The position numbers and the translations under genes are program-made. Positions 26,265 through 35,751 of a stretch of DNA of 64,000 nt are shown here, piece after piece (position 1 is the first letter of the stretch; each line of letters begins with the position of its first letter). The notes beneath the pieces were generated by a model. It was not told the DNA's origin. It worked only from the letters and a program-made list of their open reading frames with translations, and made no database searches. Origin of the DNA: Daejeonella sp. (GTDB lineage: Bacteria; Bacteroidota; Bacteroidia; Sphingobacteriales; Sphingobacteriaceae); assembly GCF_030695525.1 (NCBI RefSeq), contig NZ_JAUYSS010000032.1:62001-126000 (forward strand), in the 5' to 3' direction.

Positions 26265-27444
26265 AAATGAATCTGTCGCAATTAAGAACGATAAGCTCAT
26301 TTTTTTTGTTAGTGCAGAACAAGAGATACTCATCTCCGCCGTCACCTATCTTCAATTTTTTCTTTACTTTCTCCGGACTCAAAGGGAAATTTTTGCAAAT
26401 AATATTTGCCTTTTTAAATTTATGTTCTTTAATAAAATTACCATAGCTCCAGGCCTTTTTGAATTTAAATTTTCGGCCAGGGAATGAACTATCCAGTTCG
26501 GCAGAAGTGTATAAATGCGTGTGCTGCTGTATTTTATGAACATTGAAGTCGCGTGTAATCAGTTTAAAACATCCAGCTTTGAGCAGGGCTACATCAGGTA
26601 CATAAATAAAATTTAAAGGTTCTGAGTATTCACTGATCCCGAAATTCCGTTCTTCACTTAATCGGAATGTATAGGAACTGCTTTCTTCAGTACCTATCAA
26701 TGCACAAATGATTAATGGATCAATTCCGCATTTTTTCCTGTCAATAAGATATAACAGTTCCTTACATTCATTTTTTATACTGACAATATGAACATAACTT
26801 ACTTCCTTCAATTCATTAATTGTTGAATGAATATCCAAAAGAGGGGCTGTTTTGATCATCAGAAACTCTGAACGGGATCGCAATAGATCCAGATTATGGA
26901 TAATATCAGGTTCACAATCCTTCAATAGAAAAACTTTTTTTGAATTAACCCTCCTGGAAGGGTCGATATAAATTGTACTGTAAGACTTATCATTGGAACG
27001 AAGATATTCCACACCATTCTGCAAATGGTAGCTGATCTTTAAACCTAGGATTTTTGAATTATACTCAGAGATTTCAGATAATTCCTTGTTCAGTTCACAA
27101 TGTGTTACATTTTTTGCCTTCCCGGCAAAAATGCAGGTATCAACTCCAAAACCGCCTGTGAGGTCGATAATATCATCTCCAGTAATGAAATTCGATTTGT
27201 ATCTGGCTGCCAGTTCTGATGAAGCCTGTTCAATAGCCAGTTTTGGCGGGTAATAGATACCAGGGGTATTAAACCATAGAGGAAGTTTCTGCTCACACCT
27301 TTTTTTACTGTCGATCTGCTCAGCCAGTTCTTTAGTACTAATATTGGGAAAAGGACTTTTTTTAAGACTTAGTGTTCGGATATCTGAATTCAAATTATCC
27401 TCAATAAAGTTCTGAACTTCAATATTTAAAAGATTCTTATTCAC
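26263..27444 (-). CDS. Class I SAM-dependent methyltransferase with THUMP-like domain
   Basis: A 393-residue protein of the PG_1098-like group found in Bacteroidota. An N-terminal helical region is followed by the SAM-binding core with DDIIDLTGGFGVDTCIFAG (motif I, about 89-107), an acidic motif II near HCELN, and IYIDPSRR (motif IV, DPSRR, about 145-155). The C-terminal part is the THUMP-like / ferredoxin-fold domain that suggests an RNA substrate. The start is GTG at 27444, inside GTGA shared with the aspartate kinase stop, so the two genes are translationally coupled. The exact nucleic acid target is unknown. Confidence 0.87.
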   Translation of the reverse strand: MNKNLLNIEVQNFIEDNLNSDIRTLSLKKSPFPNISTKELAEQIDSKKRCEQKLPLWFNTPGIYYPPKLAIEQASSELAARYKSNFITGDDIIDLTGGFGVDTCIFAGKAKNVTHCELNKELSEISEYNSKILGLKISYHLQNGVEYLRSNDKSYSTIYIDPSRRVNSKKVFLLKDCEPDIIHNLDLLRSRSEFLMIKTAPLLDIHSTINELKEVSYVHIVSIKNECKELLYLIDRKKCGIDPLIICALIGTEESSSYTFRLSEERNFGISEYSEPLNFIYVPDVALLKAGCFKLITRDFNVHKIQQHTHLYTSAELDSSFPGRKFKFKKAWSYGNFIKEHKFKKANIICKNFPLSPEKVKKKLKIGDGGDEYLLFCTNKKNELIVLNCDRFI

Positions 27445-28703
27445 AAATATTTCATGACTAGTTGGGCTGTTTTAATACTGATTTGTTCCATCATTATTGT
27501 TTTTCCCTTGCTAAGTTTCTGGACTTCATCTTCTTTAAAATTGAGAATAGTCAATAATTCAAGACCTTCATCTGCTTTAAACAGTAATTTATCATGAAAC
27601 AGATCAGTAACCTTCTTTAATTTTACTTCATCCTGATCAAGGCAAACTGAAACGCTAAGTGCAGATAGCTGCATCATGTTTAGTTTGATATGGGCCTCGC
27701 TAAAGGTTTTTAACAAAGCGCTCAAATACTGTTCATCCATATAGGAGAAATCTTTGGTAGAAATAGTTAACAGTATCTGGTGTTTCTTTAAAATAATGGC
27801 CGTAATGTTATTATTTAACTTTGCTGACTGGTCAATCCTTGTGCCACTTTCTTCAGGCTTTAGAAAAGGCTTAACAAATAATGGAATGCCGGCATTTTGT
27901 AAAGGTTTTATTGTTTTGGGGTGGATGATATTTGCTCCGTAGTAGGCCAGTTCCAATGCTTCTGAATAGGGGAGTTCTTCGTATTTCTGTGCGGAACTAA
28001 ATAGTGCAGGATCTGCATTCATAATACCAGGTACATCCTTCCAAACGGTTAATGATTCAGCATGTATACAGGATGCAAAAACAGCAGCTGAATAATCAGA
28101 ACCCTCTCTTCCAAGTGTTGTTGTGAAATTTTCGCTTGTACCGCCAATAAAACCCTGAGAGACAATAATTTGATTCTTAATATGCTCTTGTAATTGAAGG
28201 ATTGAAGCCGAGGTTTTTTCCCAGTCAATTATACCTTCCCTATAAGAATTGTCGGTATGAATATAGCTCCTGGCATCGATCCATTTAGAATTGAGCTTGC
28301 ATTCTGCTAAATAGGCTGATATTATTTTGCTTGAAACAAGTTCGCCGATAGAAACAATCTGATCGTAAATAAAATCAAAGTCTGGATGAGGTTCCTCTTC
28401 AAGCATCCATTCAATTTCAATAAAGGTATTGGCAACTTCGTCATAAACCGGATGATCTTCAGATCCGAATAGTTCAGAAATAATCAGCTCATGAAATTCC
28501 TTAATACCATTTAGAAGAAGGATCGCTTCATTTCTATTGTTTAAATATGCAAGGCAAAGCTTTTCAAGTGCATCTGTTGTTTTTCCCATGGCAGATACGA
28601 TGATCAAGAGCTGATCTGTACTGTTCATGTTGATAATATTAACCAGATTTTTAATATTTGCTGCAGTAGAAACCGCAAAGCCTCCAAACTTAAATACCTT
28701 CAC
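27441..28703 (-). CDS. Aspartate kinase-like protein
   Basis: A 420-residue aspartokinase. It has the amino-acid-kinase domain (residues 1-280; TTLGREGSDYSAAVFAS is the family signature) and C-terminal ACT-type regulatory segments. It would phosphorylate aspartate for the lysine, threonine and methionine pathway. The first motif reads KFGGFAV instead of the usual KFGGTSV, so the conserved Ser of KxGGxS is Ala; activity or substrate may differ. The start is GTG at 28703. It is overlapped by the methyltransferase gene at its 3' end. Confidence 0.88.
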   Translation of the reverse strand: MKVFKFGGFAVSTAANIKNLVNIINMNSTDQLLIIVSAMGKTTDALEKLCLAYLNNRNEAILLLNGIKEFHELIISELFGSEDHPVYDEVANTFIEIEWMLEEEPHPDFDFIYDQIVSIGELVSSKIISAYLAECKLNSKWIDARSYIHTDNSYREGIIDWEKTSASILQLQEHIKNQIIVSQGFIGGTSENFTTTLGREGSDYSAAVFASCIHAESLTVWKDVPGIMNADPALFSSAQKYEELPYSEALELAYYGANIIHPKTIKPLQNAGIPLFVKPFLKPEESGTRIDQSAKLNNNITAIILKKHQILLTISTKDFSYMDEQYLSALLKTFSEAHIKLNMMQLSALSVSVCLDQDEVKLKKVTDLFHDKLLFKADEGLELLTILNFKEDEVQKLSKGKTIMMEQISIKTAQLVMKYL

Positions 28704-28738
28704 TAATGTATATTTGGTTAAAAAACAATTATTAAAAT

Positions 28739-29206
28739 TTATAACTTCTCAATCTGATCCTTTGAAAGGGAAACATTAATCCATCCTGAATCAAACTCGG
28801 TATTGTATTTTTTATAGAAATGGATAGCCGGGTCATTCCAGTCAAGGACCTGCCAGGAAATGCCATTGAATCCCTTTTCTTTAGCCTCTTCGATTAATCT
28901 GTCAAGGATCATCTTTCCCATTCCTTTTCCTCGCATTTTTTCAGTAACTAACAAATCTTCCAGATACATACGGCTGCCTTTCCAGGTAGAATATCTAACA
29001 TAATAGAGGCCAAATCCCTGAATGATTCCATCTACTTCAGCTACAAAGGCTTTCCATACGGGATTAGGTCCAAAACCTGCATTCTCAAATTCTTCCAGGC
29101 TCACTGTGACCTCATTAGGAGCTTTTTCATAAACAGCTAGTTCATGAATCAGCTCAAGTAATCTGCTACAGTCTGCTTTAACTGCAGTTCGAATAGTTAT
29201 TGACAT
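28739..29206 (-). CDS. GNAT-family N-acetyltransferase
   Basis: A 155-residue GNAT protein. The acetyl-CoA motif A is visible as LLVTEKMRGKGMGKMILDRL (the RGKGMG loop, about residues 89-99), preceded by the YLEDLLV strand; W-x-x-x-x-W-N-x-x-A-x-x-F-Y-K-K is typical of the spermidine/diamine or thialysine acetyltransferase branch (SSAT-like). It transfers an acetyl group to a small amine; the substrate is not determined from sequence. It starts two bases downstream of the YggS gene on the same strand. Confidence 0.9.
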   Translation of the reverse strand: MSITIRTAVKADCSRLLELIHELAVYEKAPNEVTVSLEEFENAGFGPNPVWKAFVAEVDGIIQGFGLYYVRYSTWKGSRMYLEDLLVTEKMRGKGMGKMILDRLIEEAKEKGFNGISWQVLDWNDPAIHFYKKYNTEFDSGWINVSLSKDQIEKL

Positions 29207-29208
29207 AG

Positions 29209-29889
29209 TTAATTTTTCTTATTTGATCTGGATCCAAAGATTGTACTACCCAGTCTGATCATTGTACTTCCCTGATCAATTGCAAGCTTGTAATCACCCG
29301 ACATACCCATTGAAATCTCACTGAAAGCCGGATCCTTTCTAAAAAATGTTTCCTTCAAACCTTTAAAGAAAGTACTTAACTCATAGAACTCTTCTTTGGT
29401 CATTTCCTTATTTTCGGTAAGGGTTGCAATTCCCATGACTCCGCAAATCCGGATGTTCTTTAATCCCTTAAACTCCTCAGATCGCAGCAATTCGACTGCT
29501 TCTGCCAGATCCATGCCATACTTCGTATCTTCATCTGCAATCTCAAGTTGAAGCAGGCAATCAATGACACGATTGTTCTTCAATGCCTGTTTATTGATTT
29601 CCAGCAATAGTTTCATGCTATCAACCGAATGAATCAGGCTGATAAAAGGAGCTATGTATTTAACTTTATTTGTTTGAAGATGCCCAATTAAATGCCATTC
29701 TATGTCTTTGGGAAGCTTTTCCTGTTTGTCAACAAGTTCTTGTACTGTATTTTCCCCAAATATCCGCTGTCCGGCATTATATGCTTCAGAAATACTTTCT
29801 AAAGGTTTTGTTTTAGACACTGCGATTAATTTCACTCCGGTATTCGCAATCTCTTTGTTTATAGCCGATATATTATCTGCAATGCTCAT
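29209..29889 (-). CDS. YggS-family pyridoxal-phosphate homeostasis protein
   Basis: About 226 residues, the usual length of the YggS/PLPBP family. The pyridoxal-phosphate lysine is Lys26 in IAVSKTKP, and further family marks are FGENTVQELVDKQ, WHLIGHLQTNK, SVDSMKLLLEIN and GMSGDYKLAIDQGSTMIRLG. The protein binds PLP and buffers its level rather than catalysing a reaction. I chose the ATG at 29889; the frame extends to a TTG at 29940 whose extra residues do not fit the family. First gene of a pair with the GNAT gene. Confidence 0.95.
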   Translation of the reverse strand: MSIADNISAINKEIANTGVKLIAVSKTKPLESISEAYNAGQRIFGENTVQELVDKQEKLPKDIEWHLIGHLQTNKVKYIAPFISLIHSVDSMKLLLEINKQALKNNRVIDCLLQLEIADEDTKYGMDLAEAVELLRSEEFKGLKNIRICGVMGIATLTENKEMTKEEFYELSTFFKGLKETFFRKDPAFSEISMGMSGDYKLAIDQGSTMIRLGSTIFGSRSNKKN

Positions 29890-30002
29890 TAATCTGTATT
29901 TTTGATTGATTTTTTTAATTGCTAAACCTACGGGATACAATACTAAAATGCAACAGAATTATCATATCAAATCTTATTTGTCAGTCTGCAACCTGAATTT
30001 AA

Positions 30003-30377
30003 ATGAAAGTAATCAAACTTCTTTTCCTTATAGCTCCACTATTATTTGCCTGTGAGCAGAAAAAAATACCAAAGGACATTATAGATCAAAAAAAAATGAT
30101 CCTAATTATGGCAGATCTCCATACAATGGATGGTTACATGTCAACTATCATATACAATGATACACTCAGACAGAATAATAAGCATCTATATGCTACCATT
30201 TATAAAACATATAATATTACACCTGAATTGTACGAAAAAAGCCTGAAGTATTACAGTATGAAACCGGCAATGCTCGACACCATGTATAACAGGGTTCAGG
30301 CAATTTTGGATGAAAAGGAGCATATAATCAATAGTGCCGAGATTAGAAAAACGAACAGGACACAGAATAAGAAATGA
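30003..30377 (+). CDS. DUF4296 lipoprotein
   Basis: A 124-residue predicted lipoprotein with the signal MKVIKLLFLIAPLLFAC, where the cysteine is the lipidation site. The rest is helical with the DUF4296 pattern (IMADLHTMDGYMS; YKTYNITPELYEKSLKYYS), a family restricted to Bacteroidota and of unknown function. It overlaps mutS2 by four bases (ATGA), so the two are co-transcribed. The charged C-terminus (KTNRTQNKK) is normal for the family. Confidence 0.9.
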   Translation: MKVIKLLFLIAPLLFACEQKKIPKDIIDQKKMILIMADLHTMDGYMSTIIYNDTLRQNNKHLYATIYKTYNITPELYEKSLKYYSMKPAMLDTMYNRVQAILDEKEHIINSAEIRKTNRTQNKK

Positions 30378-32737
30378 TATACCCCAATAATGCCAGTGAA
30401 AAGCTGGGCTTTCTGGACATTAAGGAACTTATTAAGTTATACTGCCTAAGCCCTATGGGACGGGAGATGGTCGATAAGATCCAGGTAATGCATAATTACG
30501 ATCATATAAATAAGTTTTTACGCCAAACCAATGAATTTAAGAGTATCCTTCAAAATGATTCTCCCTTAAGTATTCAAAATTTCTTCGATATCAAAAGTAT
30601 GGTTGAAAAGGCCAGAATTGAAGGAACCTATCTTTCTGAAGATGAATTTTTTAAGGTATCTGCCTCACTGGTAACAGTATTCTCTATTATTCAGTATTTT
30701 TCTGACCGTGAGGGTCTTTATCCAAATCTTACGGCACTTTTTGAACATCTTCCGATTGAAAAATCCATCATTCTAAAGATCGAAAAAATTATAGATCCCA
30801 AAGGAAAGATAAAACCCAATGCATCTTCAGCTTTAATGGAGATTACATCCGGAATCTCGAAGGCTGAACAGGAAGCCCGGAAGAAAATAGATCAAATCTA
30901 TAAAAATGCTCAAAATAATGGCTGGACTGCTGATGGAAATCTAACCATCCGGGATGGTAGGTTATGCATTCCGGTACTGGCTGAAAATAAACGAAAATTA
31001 AAAGGTTTTATTCACGATGAATCTGCTTCCGGACAGACCGTATATTTGGAGCCCGAAGAGGTATTTCAGTTAAATAATCTGCTCAGGGATCTTGAATTTG
31101 AGAGAAAAAGAGAGATTATAAAATTGCTCGTTGCTCTGACCAGCGAATTAAGACCATACGTACCCTTATTATTATCCTATCATGGTTTATTAACAAAACT
31201 TGATTTTGTTCGTGCTAAAGCCCTCTTTGCGATTAGCATTGAAGCCGAAATGCCTGTATTGGTCAGGGAATCAGAAATTAATCTGATAAATGCCCGGCAC
31301 CCTTTATTAATGATTAGTTTGAAGAAGGATAATCAGTCGGTTGTACCCCTTAATATTAAAATTGACGAACAGGATCGGGTTATTGTAGTATCAGGGCCTA
31401 ATGCCGGAGGTAAATCGGTGTGTATGAAAACAGTTGGCCTTCTTCAGATCATGGTCCAGGCCGGTCTTTTAATCCCTGCAGATGAACACTCAAAGCTGGG
31501 TGTATTTAAACAGATATTTGCAGATATTGGTGATGATCAATCTATTGAGAGTGATTTAAGTACCTATAGTGCTCATCTTTCTAAAATGAAATATTTTATG
31601 GAATGGGCCAATGCGAAAACGCTGATTCTGATTGATGAATTTGGTACAGGTACGGATCCGCAGTTTGGAGGACCGATCGCCGAATCAGTATTGGAATCAC
31701 TAAACAGAAAGAACGTAAGGGGTGTGGTCACTACACATTATTCAAACCTGAAAACTTTTGCCAATTCCACTCCCGGACTTGAAAATGCATCCATGTTATT
31801 TGATAATGCAAAGATGCTACCACTTTATATACTTTCTTTAGGTAAGCCCGGAAGTTCATATGCATTTGAAATTGCACAGAAAATTGGCCTTGGAGCCGAT
31901 GTGATTGAATCGGCAAAAAGAAAAGTAGGTAATTATCAGAAAAAAGTAGATACGCTGCTTGTAGACCTTGAGCGGGATAAGAAAGACCTGATTGAAGCGA
32001 AAAGGTCGGTAGATAAGAAAGAGGAAAGAGTGAAGGCTCTACTTGCTGAAAACGAGCAATTAAAGGCATATCTGGAACAGAATAAGAAGTTAATTCTCAA
32101 AGATGCCAAACTTGAGGCACAGAATATTATTAAAAATGCAAACAAGCTGATCGAAAACACGATTTCAGAAATCAGGGAAAGCAAGGCAGAAAAGGTGAAA
32201 ACGCAAAATCTGAGACAAAATCTGCAGCAGGAATTGAAGAAGCATGATGTTCAGGAAAAGAAAATCACGAAGATCAAAGAAGCTGTGGAAATTAAGTCCG
32301 GCGACTGGGTGAAGCTCATCGATTCAGAAACTGTAGGGCAAGTCATGGAAATTGCACGTGATAATGTCATTCTGGCTATGGGCGACTTACGCTCAGTTGT
32401 AAAATTAAGCCGTGTTGAGAAGGTATCAAACCGCTCTGTTCCAAAAGAGATCAGAAAATCACATGGTACTGATCTTACCGGGAGTTTCTCAACGTTCAAT
32501 ACAGAACTTGATCTTCGCGGAAGAAGGGGCGAGGAGGCTATCTATGAGATTGAAAAGTATCTTGACAGGGCTGTAATGCTGGGTTTATCCTCTTTGAAGA
32601 TCATTCATGGCAAAGGCGATGGAATTTTGCGCAAACTTATTCGTGAATATTTACGTAAATATACTGAGGTCAGCCGTATTGAGGATGAACATGCCGACCG
32701 GGGCGGGGATGGCATAACTTATGTCTATCTTAAATAG
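30374..32737 (+). CDS. mutS2: MutS2-type endonuclease with Smr domain
   Basis: A 787-residue MutS2. Order: N-terminal lever and clamp region (1-310), ATPase domain with Walker A SGPNAGGKSVCMK (about 340-352), Walker B LILIDEFGTGTDPQ (about 416-429), a long coiled coil (about 520-640), and the C-terminal Smr domain with the LDLRGRRGEEA motif (about 711-721) and IIHGKGDGILRK. MutS2 does not repair mismatches; it suppresses recombination or resolves collided ribosomes in different bacteria. Start ATG overlaps the DUF4296 stop. Confidence 0.96.
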   Translation: MIYPNNASEKLGFLDIKELIKLYCLSPMGREMVDKIQVMHNYDHINKFLRQTNEFKSILQNDSPLSIQNFFDIKSMVEKARIEGTYLSEDEFFKVSASLVTVFSIIQYFSDREGLYPNLTALFEHLPIEKSIILKIEKIIDPKGKIKPNASSALMEITSGISKAEQEARKKIDQIYKNAQNNGWTADGNLTIRDGRLCIPVLAENKRKLKGFIHDESASGQTVYLEPEEVFQLNNLLRDLEFERKREIIKLLVALTSELRPYVPLLLSYHGLLTKLDFVRAKALFAISIEAEMPVLVRESEINLINARHPLLMISLKKDNQSVVPLNIKIDEQDRVIVVSGPNAGGKSVCMKTVGLLQIMVQAGLLIPADEHSKLGVFKQIFADIGDDQSIESDLSTYSAHLSKMKYFMEWANAKTLILIDEFGTGTDPQFGGPIAESVLESLNRKNVRGVVTTHYSNLKTFANSTPGLENASMLFDNAKMLPLYILSLGKPGSSYAFEIAQKIGLGADVIESAKRKVGNYQKKVDTLLVDLERDKKDLIEAKRSVDKKEERVKALLAENEQLKAYLEQNKKLILKDAKLEAQNIIKNANKLIENTISEIRESKAEKVKTQNLRQNLQQELKKHDVQEKKITKIKEAVEIKSGDWVKLIDSETVGQVMEIARDNVILAMGDLRSVVKLSRVEKVSNRSVPKEIRKSHGTDLTGSFSTFNTELDLRGRRGEEAIYEIEKYLDRAVMLGLSSLKIIHGKGDGILRKLIREYLRKYTEVSRIEDEHADRGGDGITYVYLK

Positions 32738-32778
32738 ATAATTATTCTGATTAATGCGTTATATACGAAACAGAGAAT

Positions 32779-33889
32779 ATGAAAACTTCATTAATCTTTT
32801 TGGTTTTCGCATTATTTATTGCCTGTACAGCATGCAAAAAATCAGCTAAGAATTCAGTCAGTACCTCTGAAACAACACAGGATATAGCCTTTGATATTCA
32901 GATTCTTACGCAGAATCTAACTTTTCCCTGGGAATTATTATGGGGTCCTGATAATTTAATTTGGATGACTGAGAGGGGTGGTAAGATTAGTCGTGTTAAC
33001 CCCGATAATGGAACTATAAATATGGTTTTCACAATCCCGGATGTTAAATCAATTGGAGAAGGGGGATTGTTGGGAATGGTTCTGCATCCTTCCTTTACGT
33101 TGAATCCTCATGTATTTGTTGCCTATAATTATGATAAGGCCGGTACATATACCGAGAAAATAGTCAGGTACACTTATAATGGCAGAAGTCTGGTAAATCC
33201 TTTGATCATTCTGGACAATATACCAGCATCAAGCATTCATAATGGTTGTCGTTTACTGATCAGTTCGGATCTCAAATTATTTATCAGTACCGGTGATGCA
33301 TCAAATCAGGCATCGGCTCAGAATATTAATTCTTTAAGTGGAAAGATTCTTCGTTTAAATCTGGACGGCTCTATTCCTTCAGATAATCCTATAAATTCGA
33401 ATCCTGTATGGTCCTTTGGTCATCGTAATCCGCAAGGACTGGTTTTTGTAAAAGAAAGTCTGTTCAGTTCAGAGCATGGGTCAAATATAGATGATGAAAT
33501 TAATCTGATCCTTAAGAACAGAAATTTCGGATGGCCAACAGTCAATGGCTTTTGCAATGAAAGTGGAGAACAATCATTTTGCACCACTAATAATGTGGCA
33601 GTCCCGCTTAAGAGCTGGACCCCCAACGCTCGCTGTATCCGGAATGGATTACTATAATCATGATGGAATTCCTCAATGGAAGAATTCTTTGATTTTGGCT
33701 ACACTAAAGGATCAGACTCTTTACCAGCTAAAACTAAATTCCAGTACTGATAAAATAGAAGAGACAAAAGAGATATTCAGAGCCAACTATGGTCGCTTAA
33801 GGGATGTTTGTGTGTCACCGGATGGCAGGGTATTTGTAGCTACCAGTAATGGTTCAAATGATAAAATTATTGTACTTAAAAAGAAGTAA
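32779..33889 (+). pseudogene. PQQ-type sugar dehydrogenase (sorbosone/Hip-like), frameshifted
   Basis: Two overlapping frames encode one protein of about 370 residues. The first (32779-33657) has a lipoprotein signal (FALFIACTAC), PWELLWGPDNLIWMTERGG, and the GEGGLLGMVLHP and SFGHRNPQGLVF motifs of soluble glucose/sorbosone dehydrogenase propellers. The second (33545-33889) continues with TLAVSGMDYYNHDGIPQWKN and ends ...KIIVLKKK. Homology passes from SWTP in frame 1 to TLAVSG in frame 2 across a run of five C at 33620-33624; one C fewer restores the frame. It is either a real frameshift mutation or a sequencing error in the homopolymer. When intact, the enzyme would oxidise sugars in the periplasm using PQQ. 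Confidence 0.85.
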
Positions 33890-33943
33890 ATCTGCGGTAT
33901 TTCACTATTGATTTGTTAATTTCAGCTTTTCCAATTATAAAAT

Positions 33944-34642
33944 ATGATCAACAAAGTAGTGGCAAATGCCGATGAGGCAATTAGCGACATTGAGAGTGGG
34001 ATGACATTGATGCTTGGAGGGTTTGGACTCTGCGGTATTCCTGAAAATTGCATAAATGCATTAGTTAAAAAAGGGATTAATCAGTTAACCTGCATATCCA
34101 ATAATGCAGGTGTTGACGATTTCGGAATCGGATTAATGCTAAAAAAAAGACAGGTAAAGAAAATGATCTCCTCCTATGTTGGTGAGAATGCGGAGTTTGA
34201 GAGACAGCTTCTGAGCGGCGAACTGGAAGTGGAACTTATCCCTCAGGGTACACTAGCAACGCGTTGCATGGCATCAGGGTACGGAATGCCGGCCATATTT
34301 ACACCTGCAGGTGTTGGTACTGAGGTGGCAGAAGGTAAAGAAGTTCGTAATTTTAACGGTAAGGATTACCTGATGGAAATGGCTTTTGATGCTGATTTTG
34401 CAATTGTGAAGGCCTGGAAAGGGGATACAGCCGGTAATCTGATCTTCCGATCAACTGCCCGTAATTTTAATCCGGTAATGGCTATGGCTGGGAAAATTAC
34501 AATTGCCGAAGTAGAACAACTGGTAGAGATAGGGGAGCTTGATCCCGATCAGATTCATACACCCGGTATTTATGTTCACCGGATATTTCAGGGAAGGAAT
34601 TATGAGAAGAGGATTGAGCAGAGGACGGTGAGATTGATTTGA
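33944..34642 (+). CDS. scoA: 3-oxoacid CoA-transferase subunit A
   Basis: A 232-residue CoA-transferase family I subunit A. The start region [33 protein letters not shown] carries the [10 protein letters not shown] signature, and [20 protein letters not shown] is also typical. With subunit B it transfers CoA between succinyl-CoA and acetoacetate, allowing ketone-body or branched-chain carbon use. The usual direct scoA-scoB junction is interrupted here by a four-helix-bundle gene. Confidence 0.95.
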   Translation: MINKVVANADEAISDIESGMTLMLGGFGLCGIPENCINALVKKGINQLTCISNNAGVDDFGIGLMLKKRQVKKMISSYVGENAEFERQLLSGELEVELIPQGTLATRCMASGYGMPAIFTPAGVGTEVAEGKEVRNFNGKDYLMEMAFDADFAIVKAWKGDTAGNLIFRSTARNFNPVMAMAGKITIAEVEQLVEIGELDPDQIHTPGIYVHRIFQGRNYEKRIEQRTVRLI

Positions 34643-34695
34643 TGATTTGGCAATCGGGATTTGACAATTTGAAGATTTGAAAATTTGATGATTAA
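34643..34695. repeat. Left ATTTGA-rich inverted repeat of the four-helix-bundle cassette
   Basis: The 53 bases after scoA repeat the word ATTTGA/GATTTG about seven times. The inner part, ATTTGAAGATTTGAAAATTT followed by GATGATTAAA, from 34667, matches the reverse complement of 35049-35081 with few mismatches. Together the two form imperfect inverted repeats of about 30 bases around the inserted gene. Confidence 0.65.
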
Positions 34696-35046
34696 ATGAG
34701 AAGTGACAAAGAGAATTTGATCGTTAAATTGACATTTGATTTTGCAATAGAAATCATAAAGTGTTCAAAAATCTTACAACAAAGTCATGATTACGCCCTC
34801 TCAAATCAAATCTTACGAGCAGGTATTTCAATAGGTGCAAATGTAAGGGAGGCTCAAAATGCAGAGAGTAAAGCTGACTTTATACATAAAATGAAAATTG
34901 CAGCCAAAGAAGCAGATGAAGTGGAATATTACTTTAGTTTAATACAGCATTCAGAAGATTTACCCACAATAGACTTACCCACAACCCAAATTCAATCTAT
35001 AATCAAAATTATTTCCAAGATTATTTCATCTTCAAAATCAAATTAA
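34696..35046 (+). CDS. Four-helix-bundle protein (23S rRNA intervening-sequence family)
   Basis: A 116-residue helical protein of the IVP/S23 family (diversity-generating-retroelement bAvd-like fold). The signature is LSNQILRAGISIGANVREAQ followed by KADFIHKMKIAAKEADEVEYY, with YALSNQ at the helix start. Family members were first found within insertions in 23S rRNA genes, and free-standing copies are common in Bacteroidota intergenic regions; the function is unclear. The gene splits scoA from scoB and is bracketed by ATTTGA-rich inverted repeats, so it looks like a small transposable or recombining cassette. The Ser-rich end (IISKIISSSKSN) is normal. Confidence 0.9.
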   Translation: MRSDKENLIVKLTFDFAIEIIKCSKILQQSHDYALSNQILRAGISIGANVREAQNAESKADFIHKMKIAAKEADEVEYYFSLIQHSEDLPTIDLPTTQIQSIIKIISKIISSSKSN

Positions 35047-35048
35047 TG

Positions 35049-35090
35049 TTTTATCATTTTCAAATTACCAAATCTTCAAATCCTCAAATC
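35049..35090. repeat. Right inverted repeat of the four-helix-bundle cassette
   Basis: TTTTATCATTTTCAAATTAC followed by CAAATCTTCAAAT is an imperfect inverted copy of 34667-34695. It continues with more TCAAATC words up to the scoB start. Confidence 0.65.
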
Positions 35091-35094
35091 AAAC

Positions 35095-35751
35095 ATGTTA
35101 GATAAAACCGGAATAGCAAAACGTATCGCTAAGGAAATTAAAGATGGTTATTATGTAAACCTGGGTATCGGGATTCCTACCCTTGTGGCTAATTACATCC
35201 CTGAAGGGATCAATGTGGTACTTCAGTCTGAAAATGGTTTATTAGGAATGGGGCCGTTTCCATATGATGGTGAAGAAGATCCGGATTTGATCAATGCAGG
35301 AAAACAGACTATTACTACATTGCCGGGTTCTGCAATATTCGACTCAGCAATGAGTTTTGGTATGATCAGGTCTCAGAAAGTTGATCTTACAATTTTGGGT
35401 GCGATGGAGGTTTCTGAGAATGGCGATATAGCCAATTGGAAAATACCTGGCAAGATGGTGAAAGGAATGGGTGGAGCAATGGATCTGGTGGCATCAGCAA
35501 AGAACATTATTGTAGCAATGCAGCATGTTAATAAAGCAGGTGAGAGTAAATTACTAAAAGAGTGCTCCTTGCCTCTAACCGGTGTAAACTGTGTTAAAAA
35601 AATCGTTACCGAACTTGCAGTTCTTGAAGTCGCATCAGGAGGTGGATTCCGGTTGCTCGAGCGAGCCCCGGGAGTAAGCCTGGAAGATATACGTAAGGCT
35701 ACATCCGGAAAACTGATTATCGAGGGCCAAATTCCTGAAATGCAGATCTAG
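35095..35751 (+). CDS. scoB: 3-oxoacid CoA-transferase subunit B
   Basis: A 218-residue CoA-transferase family I subunit B. The catalytic glutamate lies in the signature QSENGLLGMGP (about residue 47), which forms the glutamyl-CoA intermediate. KMVKGMGGAMDLV is another family mark. It partners scoA upstream. The stop codon TAG shares the palindrome CTAG with the stop codon of the convergent uridine kinase gene (35748-35751). Confidence 0.95.
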   Translation: MLDKTGIAKRIAKEIKDGYYVNLGIGIPTLVANYIPEGINVVLQSENGLLGMGPFPYDGEEDPDLINAGKQTITTLPGSAIFDSAMSFGMIRSQKVDLTILGAMEVSENGDIANWKIPGKMVKGMGGAMDLVASAKNIIVAMQHVNKAGESKLLKECSLPLTGVNCVKKIVTELAVLEVASGGGFRLLERAPGVSLEDIRKATSGKLIIEGQIPEMQI

